Virus record (IMG/VR): IMGVR_UViG_3300030101_002870
Coordinates: 1-50,383 of that record
DNA: 50,383 bases
From: a virus
Reading direction: 5' to 3' (one strand)
Shown: piece by piece, positions 15,452 to 23,207 of the stretch
How the letters are laid out: each line of letters starts with the position of its first letter
Position numbering within the stretch: the stretch's first letter is position 1
Notes under the pieces: model-generated
Seen by the model: only the letters and a program-made list of their open reading frames with translations
What the model was told of the DNA's origin: nothing
The model's database searches: none
Program-made: the position numbers and the translations under genes

Positions 15452-15480
15452 CAGTATGGGGTCATGACTCCCCATAACTG
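15452..15480. terminator. GC-rich hairpin between ssDNA-binding-like gene and primase
   Basis: TATGGGG (15455-15461) pairs with CCCCATA (15470-15476) across an 8-nt loop, and CAG/CTG extends the stem past one bulged A. It lies just after the stop of the 272-aa gene. There is no clear U-tract on the minus strand, so it may be a weak terminator, an attenuator or a stabilising 3' hairpin. Confidence 0.4.
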
Positions 15481-15485
15481 TTCTT

Positions 15486-16304
15486 TTACATGATGTCTTG
15501 GTTGCCATCACTTGTATTAGGGGTTACATTTTTAGCTTCTTCAGGAGCTTCTTCTTTTACCTTAACTTCACCTGCCTCTACAGATTTTGCAAAACCAACT
15601 GCTGATTCAAAAATATCTTTATCAGCAGAAACAGAAAGGTCTAATGCACGTTCACGGCTAATATCCCAACCGAACCAGTTACCTTTATCGTTTTTCTCTG
15701 GCGTAGTTTTTACAGTATATACTTGTGACATGAGAGGCAGAACATAAATACCGTTTTTACCTTTAGCTGTCATAGATTGCGCCTGTGTCAACCACTTCCT
15801 ACCCTTTTTAAGTTGTGTGGATGACATAGTCATAAGCACACGCTGAGCACCAAATTGAGGGTGTAACATCAACACAAAAAACTGCGATGTGTTTGTTAAT
15901 ATATTGCCATTTGGCAACATATCTTGCCCTCTTTCATTTTGAGTAGTTGTATCCTTAATAGGATCATCTGGTAAGTAAGAGCCAACGTATCCACCACCTT
16001 GTTCACGTTGTTTCCATTCAACAAAACGTCTGTTGTAATGGCATGGCACAACTTGAATGCCCTTCTCGCCATCGTAAACTTCATTCAACACTGTGTTAAA
16101 CATCATCCCTGCTTCTGCTCCAGGAACATAAGCACCATCTTGTTTATTAACTTGTGGCGAAAGCTGTGCAAGAATCCGTAGGAACGGTATTGAAAGGTCT
16201 TCTGCACCTACCTCACCAAATCCTGTGCCACTGTATTCTTCCATGCCCTCGTAGGAAACTACGTTTGAGCTTTTAGTCTTAGTTAGTTCTTTAGTTTCTG
16301 ACAT
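15486..16304 (-). CDS. probable ssDNA-binding-like replication protein
   Basis: This 272-aa protein is of a type seen in the replication modules of marine phages. The N-terminal region reads DLSIPFLRILAQLSPQ, and the core has VVPCHYNRRFVEW with GGGYVGSY and an aromatic beta-rich central part (FFVLMLHPQ, GIYVLPLMSQVYTV). The C-terminal 35 residues are acidic and disordered, as in ssDNA-binding proteins that recruit partners through their tails. Its place just before the primase fits. I do not see a definite OB-fold signature, so the call is tentative. Confidence 0.5.
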   Translation of the reverse strand: MSETKELTKTKSSNVVSYEGMEEYSGTGFGEVGAEDLSIPFLRILAQLSPQVNKQDGAYVPGAEAGMMFNTVLNEVYDGEKGIQVVPCHYNRRFVEWKQREQGGGYVGSYLPDDPIKDTTTQNERGQDMLPNGNILTNTSQFFVLMLHPQFGAQRVLMTMSSTQLKKGRKWLTQAQSMTAKGKNGIYVLPLMSQVYTVKTTPEKNDKGNWFGWDISRERALDLSVSADKDIFESAVGFAKSVEAGEVKVKEEAPEEAKNVTPNTSDGNQDIM

Positions 16305-16307
16305 ATT

Positions 16308-16868
16308 TTACCCTTTCTTTGGAGTAGTTATTTTTGCTTTCTCTCCGATGTAACCACCGAACAGTTCGTCTGGTATTGAAATACCTTTTTCAGTAGACTC
16401 TTTATACCAAGCCTTCAATGACATTGGTTCTACCCATTTTCTAGTATTGACGGGCATACCTCTTCCTATCAATTCTCCTGCAAAGTTATTTGCTTGTTCT
16501 TCTTGTCCACGAACAAAGTTTGTAGCTACTTGGTTCTTGATTAAATCACCGAAACCATTATCCACTAACCATGCAAACGATTCATCTGCTTTATCTTTCG
16601 GTATAGAAGCACTGTAGAATTTATTTATTTTAATTTCTGAGCCATCTTCCAAACCAATTTTAGTCATATTATATTCAGCCATCGCAGCAGGTAACTGTTC
16701 CTCTGCTACTTCTTTTAAACTTCTCTTAGTTTCTTTTACCTCCTCTTCTAATGTTTTCACACGCTCTTCCAATGTTAATTGCAAACGAGCAAGCTTACTT
16801 ACCCTACTCATGCCATCTTCATTTATTGCGCTGAACTGTTCTGCGACAGATTCAAAGTCGCTACTCAT
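16308..16868 (-). CDS. conserved phage replication-module protein, coiled-coil N-terminus
   Basis: This 186-aa protein has a coiled coil at residues about 25-60 (LTLEERVKTLEEEVKETKRS), then a globular part with SASIPKDKADESFAWLVDNG and FGDLIKNQV. The pattern is familiar from hypothetical proteins beside ssDNA-binding genes in marine phages. Its function is not known to me. It is separated from the 272-aa gene by 3 nt and overlaps the 109-aa gene by 4 nt, so the three are one unit. Confidence 0.65.
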   Translation of the reverse strand: MSSDFESVAEQFSAINEDGMSRVSKLARLQLTLEERVKTLEEEVKETKRSLKEVAEEQLPAAMAEYNMTKIGLEDGSEIKINKFYSASIPKDKADESFAWLVDNGFGDLIKNQVATNFVRGQEEQANNFAGELIGRGMPVNTRKWVEPMSLKAWYKESTEKGISIPDELFGGYIGEKAKITTPKKG

Positions 16869-17191
16869 TTGTCACCTCCTGGTTTGTAATTTAAGTCTGC
16901 GGTTAATGGGAAATACTTACCCTCTTGCCTATCCCACTTTAGCATTTTAAATTTGCCCCTGTTTACTCTTGCAGCGAGGCAAGCGCATAAAGCTATAACT
17001 ACAGGGTCTCCTGCCAAAATAAGATAGTCATTATCAGAAAACTTACTAAGCTTTCTGTTAATTTGTCTAATGGTTGGTTGAGTAGAATAACTTGCTTGCT
17101 CTCCTGCAGGTACAAGTATTTCTACATCACCGAAGCTAGTGGCATCTGTAATGTCACGGCCTCGCATTTCTTGGGTAATATAAACTGTCAT
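16865..17191 (-). CDS. hypothetical 108-aa protein
   Basis: The start at 17191 (MTVYITQE) is chosen because GGAG lies 6 nt upstream; the ATG at 17203 lacks a site. The protein starts with beta strands (DVEILVPAGEQASYS) and has a hydrophobic helix with cysteines (VVIALCACLAARV). No family is recognised. It is the first gene of the leftward replication transcript and faces the SNF2 gene across the spacer 17192-17518. Confidence 0.6.
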   Translation of the reverse strand: MTVYITQEMRGRDITDATSFGDVEILVPAGEQASYSTQPTIRQINRKLSKFSDNDYLILAGDPVVIALCACLAARVNRGKFKMLKWDRQEGKYFPLTADLNYKPGGDK

Positions 17192-17518
17192 GTCTTTCTC
17201 CACATGGGTATATTTTACTTTACTTTATATAGTGTAAAAACAAAAGCAGTAACTTATCCTTTACTATCTCCACTATCTTTAGGGGTTTTTACTTTTATTA
17301 ATAGGCACTAAAATTAAAAGAATGACCAATAAAATAAAGTCCAATTTAGTCGCGCGGACACGAAAGTTGAAGATATTGTATATCGTATATTATAAAATGT
17401 TAAAATTTTAAAATAATCCTATCGATCTTTTTGCTCTATATAACAAACCAGATAAAATAACGGTTGTCTACTACAGGGCTGTATAATAGAATTAATGTAC
17501 CCAATAGAAAGAGGGCGA
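17192..17518. other. AT-rich divergent intergenic region, possible origin
   Basis: These roughly 327 bp separate the leftward replication genes from the lone rightward helicase gene. They hold promoter site C on the plus strand, a TATATA box on the minus strand near 17225-17230, a 12-bp palindrome TTAAAATTTTAA near 17400, a run of ATAT-rich sequence (about 17370-17415), and an isolated GC island TCGCGCGGACACG near 17350. Such an AT-rich, promoter-bearing spacer beside replication genes is a reasonable replication-origin candidate. No known iteron set is visible. Confidence 0.35.
17445..17487 (+). promoter_or_regulatory. site C: GATAA-N8-TTGTC element with TATAAT box
   Basis: AAACCA is followed by GATAAAATAACGGTTGTC (17451-17468) and, 13 nt later, TATAAT (17482-17487). 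It is the same element as sites A, B, D and E but on the plus strand, and it points at the only plus-strand gene. Transcription from this box would start near 17494, which makes an in-frame ATG at 17495 leaderless and supports the ATG at 17519 as the true start. Confidence 0.6.
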
Positions 17519-18958
17519 ATGCGATACAAGTTTAAATTCAAGCCATACGAGCATCAACTCAAGGCTTTAGAAAAATCTTGGAATAAAGAGTATTATGCTC
17601 TTTTTATGGATATGGGTACAGGTAAATCTAAAGTTCTCATAGATAATATTGCTATGCTGTACGATAAGGGTGAAATAGATTCTGCCTTGATTATTGCACC
17701 AAAAGGTGTGTATAGAAACTGGGAACGCAAAGAGTTACCAACCCATTTGCCCGATCATGTAAAAGCGAACATTGTTACATGGTCACCTGAAAAAACAAAA
17801 AAGAAACAAGAAGAATTAAACACCTTAAATAAAATAACAGATGACCTACAAATATTCCTTATGAATGTAGAAGCGTTGTCTACTAAACGTGGGGTTGAGG
17901 TTGCTGATAAGTTTTTACTATGCCATAGGGCAATGCTTGCTGTAGATGAAAGCACTACTATAAAATCACGAACAGCGAATCGTACAAAGAGTATAATAAA
18001 ACTTGGCAAAAACGCCCCTTATCGTAGGATCCTTACAGGTTCTCCTGTAACTAAATCACCTCTTGATTTATATACACAATGTGATTTTTTAGAAAACAAT
18101 GTATTAGGACATACTTCTTTTTGGACATTCCAAAACCGCTATGCTAAAATGGTGCGGAAAAATATGGGAGCTCATTCTTTCAACCAGATTGTAGGATATC
18201 AAAACCTAAGTGAGTTGAATGAATTAATAGAAGAATTTAGTTTTAGAGTACGCAAAGAAGACTGTTTAGATTTACCTGACAAAGTATATACTAAACGATC
18301 AGTAGAGCTAACACCTGAGCAACGTAAATTGTACGACCAATTAAAACGCAATGCACTCGCGATTATTGAAGATGAAGGTATGATTTCTGCCTCTACTATA
18401 CTAACTCAACTATTAAGGTTGCAGCAAGTTTGCTCTGGTTTTGCAAAGCTAGAAGATGGGCGAATGATCAAAGTTCCAAGTAACAAGCTAACTGAGCTTA
18501 TGTCTGTATTAGAAGAAACAGATGGTAAGGTAATTATATGGGGAAACTTTACCCACGACCTTGAAATAATAGGCGAAGCTCTTGCCAAGCAGTATGGTGC
18601 TGAATCTGTAGAATTATTTTACGGTGGGACTCCAGGAGAAGAAAGGCAGTTAATTGTTGAAAGGTTTCAGAATAAAGACGATCCTCTGAGGTTCTTCGTT
18701 GGGCAACCACGCACAGGTGGCTACGGTCTGACTCTGACAGAAGCAAAAACAGTGATCTATTATAGTAATGGATACGATTTAGAAGTTAGGTTGCAAAGCG
18801 AAGATAGAGCTCATCGCATAGGTCAAGTAAACAAAGTTACCTATATTGATATTGTTGCAGATAAAACAAGTGATGAAAAAATACTTAGAGCTTTGCGTAA
18901 TAAGATAGATATTAGCTCACAAGTATTAGCTGAAGGTTACAAAGACTGGATAATCTAA
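17519..18958 (+). CDS. SNF2-family superfamily 2 helicase/ATPase
   Basis: This 479-aa protein counts from an ATG with GAGGG just upstream. N-terminal motifs are a Q-like region PYEHQLKAL, Walker A MDMGTGKSK (30-38), motif Ia IIAPKGVYRNW, motif II DEST (143-146) and motif III LTGSPVTKSPLDLY. The C-terminal helicase domain has motif IV VIIWGNFTHDLE and the SNF2 signature SEDRAHRIGQ (motif VI). SNF2-like phage proteins move on duplex DNA and may strip proteins, aid recombination or start replication. It is the only plus-strand gene and has its own promoter (site C), so it is expressed apart from the leftward units. Its stop lies one base from the end of the convergent small gene. Confidence 0.93.
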   Translation: MRYKFKFKPYEHQLKALEKSWNKEYYALFMDMGTGKSKVLIDNIAMLYDKGEIDSALIIAPKGVYRNWERKELPTHLPDHVKANIVTWSPEKTKKKQEELNTLNKITDDLQIFLMNVEALSTKRGVEVADKFLLCHRAMLAVDESTTIKSRTANRTKSIIKLGKNAPYRRILTGSPVTKSPLDLYTQCDFLENNVLGHTSFWTFQNRYAKMVRKNMGAHSFNQIVGYQNLSELNELIEEFSFRVRKEDCLDLPDKVYTKRSVELTPEQRKLYDQLKRNALAIIEDEGMISASTILTQLLRLQQVCSGFAKLEDGRMIKVPSNKLTELMSVLEETDGKVIIWGNFTHDLEIIGEALAKQYGAESVELFYGGTPGEERQLIVERFQNKDDPLRFFVGQPRTGGYGLTLTEAKTVIYYSNGYDLEVRLQSEDRAHRIGQVNKVTYIDIVADKTSDEKILRALRNKIDISSQVLAEGYKDWII

Positions 18959-19129
18959 CTATGTGCTCGTAACTTCTAAACAAGCTACTTTCATTGAGTT
19001 GTGTGTTACCAGTATTTTTGCTTTTTCTGCTTGAGCTAAACACTCTTCTTTATCAGAGTATGTGCCGATCTGATAGTAGTGCAAATTATCTGTATTTATA
19101 AAGTGTAGAAAAATTAAAACATAAATCAT
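18959..19129 (-). CDS. small 56-aa protein with N-terminal hydrophobic segment
   Basis: This short gene starts MIYVLIFLHFINTDN, followed by YYQIGTYSDKEECLAQ, and has cysteines at residues 30 and 50. The start overlaps the stop of the 151-aa membrane-protein gene by 4 nt (ATGA), which is strong support for coupled translation. Its end lies directly next to the stop of the convergent SNF2 gene. The pattern (hydrophobic N-terminus, then YxxG.Y..KEEC) recurs in small phage proteins of unknown function. It may be membrane-attached or exported. Confidence 0.6.
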   Translation of the reverse strand: MIYVLIFLHFINTDNLHYYQIGTYSDKEECLAQAEKAKILVTHNSMKVACLEVTST

Positions 19130-19581
19130 TTAAAGTAATCCCTTATATCTAGCCAACCCATATAATGTAGATAAGCTGTAGCTCCAACAAACGTGAATAT
19201 GAGTAATACGACTATACCCACTATAGTAACCATTAACTCTTGTCTTTGTATAGCATCACGTCTTGCTTGAGCTTCAGCTTCTCGTTTTTCTGCTAAAACT
19301 TCTTTACGGATTTTTAATAACTCTAACCATTTTGATCGTCCATAGGTTTGTGTAATCCACTCTTGGAGTTCAGCTTCTGCTTCTGCTGCTTGACGTACTT
19401 TAGCCCATCGGTCTAACGCAGTGGCGTTAACACTTTTGCTTGATATACCTTTTTTCTGTAGCTGTTTCTTAGCCGCATCTGTTGCGTCAAAAAATTGTCC
19501 GATCTGTTTGCTTAGACCTGCGACAGTTTTACCTGCGGCAAGACCTGTTTTCAGTCCTGCTAAAATTGTTAAGGGATCCAT
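19126..19581 (-). CDS. conserved phage protein with C-terminal membrane segment
   Basis: This 151-aa protein has an N-terminal helical part (MDPLTILAGLKTGLAAGKTV, then IGQFFDATDAAKKQ), a long charged helix (residues 65-112) and one strong membrane segment near residues 118-138 (VTIVGIVVLLIFTFVGATAY). I know this arrangement from short-tailed marine phages, where it is uncharacterised. With the next gene upstream (also one membrane segment and a coiled coil), it could form a membrane-linked pair used in lysis or DNA entry; this is inference. Confidence 0.65.
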   Translation of the reverse strand: MDPLTILAGLKTGLAAGKTVAGLSKQIGQFFDATDAAKKQLQKKGISSKSVNATALDRWAKVRQAAEAEAELQEWITQTYGRSKWLELLKIRKEVLAEKREAEAQARRDAIQRQELMVTIVGIVVLLIFTFVGATAYLHYMGWLDIRDYFK

Positions 19582-19583
19582 TA

Positions 19584-19994
19584 TTATCTACCGTCAGATA
19601 AGGTGGGACGTCTTGCTAAAAATTCTAATGTGTTTTCTAGAGTTTTAACTCTAGCTTGCAGTTTAACAATCTGATTAAACTGGAGCAAAAAGCCCTCTTG
19701 GGTTTCGTAAACGTCCTCAAACTCTTCGTAAATTTCATCAATCGTTTCGCCGCCATCTTCTTCAACTTCAACGATATAATCAATAATTTCATCTATTCTT
19801 TGTTTGTTTTCTTCAACATCTCTTATAAGATTGGTACGATCAGTTGCATTATTTTCTACTGTTAAAACATTTACAGTTTCTTCAAGGTTCTGTATCGTAC
19901 TCGCTTGCTGTGCAGTCCACCATATAAAACCACCAATCTGGGCTATTACAACCCCGACTACAGCAATACTTACTTTTGGTAATTTATCAGCCAT
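19584..19994 (-). CDS. membrane-anchored coiled-coil protein
   Basis: This 136-aa protein has an N-terminal membrane segment (residues about 8-26, VSIAVVGVVIAQIGGFIWW) followed by a long acidic coiled coil. The segment near 75-95 is made almost only of E, D and I (EVEEDGGETIDEIYEEFEDV). The layout recalls inner-membrane spanin or accessory lysis proteins, but no outer-membrane partner is seen next to it. It lies 2 nt upstream of the 151-aa membrane protein gene. Confidence 0.6.
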   Translation of the reverse strand: MADKLPKVSIAVVGVVIAQIGGFIWWTAQQASTIQNLEETVNVLTVENNATDRTNLIRDVEENKQRIDEIIDYIVEVEEDGGETIDEIYEEFEDVYETQEGFLLQFNQIVKLQARVKTLENTLEFLARRPTLSDGR

Positions 19995-20008
19995 TGGTTT
20001 TTCATCAG

Positions 20009-23000
20009 TTAAGTTAGAGACATAATTCCTTGTTTAGCATTTTGTCGTTTTTCTATAGCAGCAAGCGTTGGATCAAATGGAAAAAGATCACTAGCTGAAG
20101 CTGTTTGTACATTTGGTGGTTGCATATTTGCGACAGGTGCAGGAGGTGGAACATTGTTCGTAGAAAGGTTAGCAACCTGATTTGTATTTACAGGAGGTAA
20201 AATTTCAGGTGAAACAAAACTTTGTTCATTTTCTGGAGCTTTAAAAATAATTTCCCTTGTAGTATCTGGATCAACATCTGGTCGAGCTCCTATAGCCTCC
20301 ACTCCTACATTAAATAAATAAGTGTTTAATCTATTGCGTACAGGTTCTGATATACTGAGATTTTTAGTTCCTACCGCAGTTAAATCTTTTGCAACTTGAG
20401 GATTAAACATCATTTCTTTAAATAACATCTCTGTTCTAGCACTACTTTGTTGTCTTAAAAATCTTGAAGCAATATACCCTATGGCTGCTCTTGGTCCTAA
20501 TCTTCCTTCTTGTACGGCAATGAAACGGTTAGAGATTCCTGCAGGAGAGGTTCCCATTTTAGCAGATAAAGCAGTAATAATATCGTCAGTAGTTGTACCT
20601 GCTCCTTTGGGTAGACCTGTTGCCATTATTCTTTCAGCTGCGTCTGCGATAAGATAAATATTGTTTAAATGATCTTTATCAAAAGCTTGATTTAATGCAA
20701 TTTCGTTATCTACAATCATTTGTTTAAAAGCTTTAGGGTTAGCAAGAACATCAGTTCCTGCGTAATTTTTAAACAATCTATCTGTTATTGCAGCTCGAAA
20801 AACATACAAAGATTCTTCTGGTGATAAACTGTCAGAACCTTTAGCTGCAATCTGTTTTAGCTCTTTCATAATAGTGGGGTTTCTTATTGCATCATCAAAT
20901 AATGATTGAGGATTGCTATTGTTCATAGCCTTTGCAATAGATTTAAATAACAAATTAGAGTTAACAAGTTTTGTTCTAGTAGCTAACTCAGCTTGTCTAG
21001 CTAATACATCGCTTACTAATTGATTAGAGTTGCTGAGTTCATCAAATAAACCGAGCTCTGTATAAATATCTCTGTTTGTGTTAAGATGAGTGTTTATTTT
21101 ATCTGCATTTAAACCTTTCGCTCCCATTCCTGCTTTACGAACTGCATCTAAAACAGCATTTTTCATAAACCTCATTTTATCTGGGTCATCTGCAAAAAGA
21201 CTCATATATGTTTTAGCGGCATTAGAATCACTTAAAAAAGCTTTGGCAACTTTTTCAGGAGCTAATGTATAACCTCGTTTACCTCCAGGACCATCTATTA
21301 CCTTGCTTACGAAACTATTGGAAAAAGGTTCAAGAACAGTTTCATTCCAAACTGTTTTAAACTGTTGAAATTTTTCTGAAGTTCTGCCATAAGAAGTACC
21401 CATATTGTCTAAAGTTTTCTTTAGTATAGCTAGGGTTCTTATATCTTCGCTTTTGTTATTTGCTACAGCTTTGCCAAGAGCATCACTTGTTTGACTAGAA
21501 AAACTTTTCCAATCTTGAAAAGATATACGTTTTAGTTTAGTGTTTAAAAAATCTTTAACTAAAGGGTGCAGACCTTTAAAAGATAACGCTTCTTCTCCTT
21601 GGCGTGTGAGAACTTGTTTTTTCAAACTTTCTTGTGCTTTTACTAGAGCATCATTACTGGCTAACTGATCAGCTTGATTTATTTTTAATTTTGTAGCGAG
21701 TTTTTCCGCAGAATCTTTAGCTGCTTCTTTAGCTGCAATAATACTTTGACGAACTTGTTCTCCTGTTGCCGCTTTGTCTGTCATAAGGGGAAAAGCCCCA
21801 TCAGTTTGATGGCTTAAAGTATCTAATTGAAAAGCTAAATCACCTTTTTCAGCATCTAACTTGCCTACTGTAGAAACGTAAGAGTTCGTAGCTTCATCAT
21901 AAATGTATAAAGGCGCATCTAAAGTAGGGTCGCCTTTGCCTTTTATTAAATAGTTTTTAAAATTAGCAATACTTTCTAACACATTAAATTTACGACTCAG
22001 GTTTTGGCGTGTAAACTCCGCATCTCCTTTTCCTTCTAAACGTGCTTGGGTAGCTAAAAAAGGAGGGTCTAATGTTTTTTCTCCTGGAGTAAGAACTATG
22101 GGTTGATCGTCAGGAGCAAAAGGTCCTAGTGTAGTTTCTATTTCTTCAGCTCTTTGCCAATTCGCAGCTCCCTGATCTGTTCCTTTAGCAATAGCTACCT
22201 GACTTTCTAACTGACTTTGAGCTTTTCCTCCTCCAGGACTTCGGATACCTGTTGCCAGAGCAGCGTCATCTATAGCTGTAAGAGCAGGTCTACCAAACCA
22301 AGTAAAAGCTGTTTTAACTTTAGGTGTTATTTTAGTTCCTAAATAAAAGGGCGCACCAACACCAACTAATCCACCGATACCTGTATTTGTGCCAAATACA
22401 TCTTCTTCAGCTTGCATTCCTACTCCTGCTAAACCTGCTCCTCCAAGTTCTATAGCTGTAGTTGTTCCAGGACTTGTTCTAAAAGGGGCTACTATACGAT
22501 CTAAATAAGGAGCAACTTTATCTGCTACAGTTTTAACACCACTTCGAGCTGCTTGATAAGCAGGAGCTGCTGTAAGATTAACTAATTGAGCAAGTTTCGC
22601 TTGCATGGCTAAAAAAGGAACAGCTATAGCTATATTTTCTCCTGATTTGCGACCATATCGTTCAATAATTGCATCTTTATCTGTAGAACCTATTCTTTCC
22701 CCTGCACCATACTGTAACAAATAAGGGATTATTATTTTTTGTGCTTCAAAATCATTTGACATAAAAAGCCTTTTCAAAAAATCTTGATCTATTGTATCTT
22801 TGTCTATAATTCCTGCTGCGGTCAATGCGTTATCAACTTGATTTAAAGCAGCATCAGGAAGTCCCACTATAAAATCGTTTATTCCTCGGTTAATTCCCCC
22901 AATACTGTTATCTATAAAATCATTAGCAGCAAGAGCAATTTGTCCACCTATGGTAGCCCCACCGTATTGCTCCTCATATATTTCTTTTAAATCTCTTTTC

Positions 23001-23197
23001 TCACCTGTCTCAGGATCTATTCCCAAACCTGTAAGTCTAGCAGGTTGTAACTCTACTTGAGCAGTAATATCTGCTTGAGGCACTATCGCATCAGGATTTT
23101 TCTGATCAGGCTTGCGAGGATCTAAAAATTGAAGGTTAGGTTGTGTGCTCTCTATTTCGTCTAGTGTAGGAGCACCTAATGATAGTGGCTCTGCCAT
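20009..23197 (-). CDS. large internal-virion-type protein (1062 aa)
   Basis: No catalytic domain is recognised. The protein is mostly helical, with an N-terminal proline-rich stretch (SLGAPTLDEIESTQPN), a middle with several alanine/glycine hydrophobic stretches (for example GTTTAIELGGAGLAGVGMQA), and long charged helices. Its size, position after the tail genes and lack of enzyme motifs fit the ejected internal proteins of podoviruses. The C-terminal 70 residues are P/N/A rich and probably flexible. AAGGAAAG precedes the start. The two genes before it look like members of the same functional set. Confidence 0.6.
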   Translation of the reverse strand: MAEPLSLGAPTLDEIESTQPNLQFLDPRKPDQKNPDAIVPQADITAQVELQPARLTGLGIDPETGEKRDLKEIYEEQYGGATIGGQIALAANDFIDNSIGGINRGINDFIVGLPDAALNQVDNALTAAGIIDKDTIDQDFLKRLFMSNDFEAQKIIIPYLLQYGAGERIGSTDKDAIIERYGRKSGENIAIAVPFLAMQAKLAQLVNLTAAPAYQAARSGVKTVADKVAPYLDRIVAPFRTSPGTTTAIELGGAGLAGVGMQAEEDVFGTNTGIGGLVGVGAPFYLGTKITPKVKTAFTWFGRPALTAIDDAALATGIRSPGGGKAQSQLESQVAIAKGTDQGAANWQRAEEIETTLGPFAPDDQPIVLTPGEKTLDPPFLATQARLEGKGDAEFTRQNLSRKFNVLESIANFKNYLIKGKGDPTLDAPLYIYDEATNSYVSTVGKLDAEKGDLAFQLDTLSHQTDGAFPLMTDKAATGEQVRQSIIAAKEAAKDSAEKLATKLKINQADQLASNDALVKAQESLKKQVLTRQGEEALSFKGLHPLVKDFLNTKLKRISFQDWKSFSSQTSDALGKAVANNKSEDIRTLAILKKTLDNMGTSYGRTSEKFQQFKTVWNETVLEPFSNSFVSKVIDGPGGKRGYTLAPEKVAKAFLSDSNAAKTYMSLFADDPDKMRFMKNAVLDAVRKAGMGAKGLNADKINTHLNTNRDIYTELGLFDELSNSNQLVSDVLARQAELATRTKLVNSNLLFKSIAKAMNNSNPQSLFDDAIRNPTIMKELKQIAAKGSDSLSPEESLYVFRAAITDRLFKNYAGTDVLANPKAFKQMIVDNEIALNQAFDKDHLNNIYLIADAAERIMATGLPKGAGTTTDDIITALSAKMGTSPAGISNRFIAVQEGRLGPRAAIGYIASRFLRQQSSARTEMLFKEMMFNPQVAKDLTAVGTKNLSISEPVRNRLNTYLFNVGVEAIGARPDVDPDTTREIIFKAPENEQSFVSPEILPPVNTNQVANLSTNNVPPPAPVANMQPPNVQTASASDLFPFDPTLAAIEKRQNAKQGIMSLT

Positions 23198-23207
23198 GTG
23201 CTTTCCT

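Noticed and set aside
17495-17518. earlier start for the SNF2 gene
   Set aside because: That ATG lies only 8 nt after the TATAAT box and has no ribosome site; the ATG at 17519 has GAGGG upstream.
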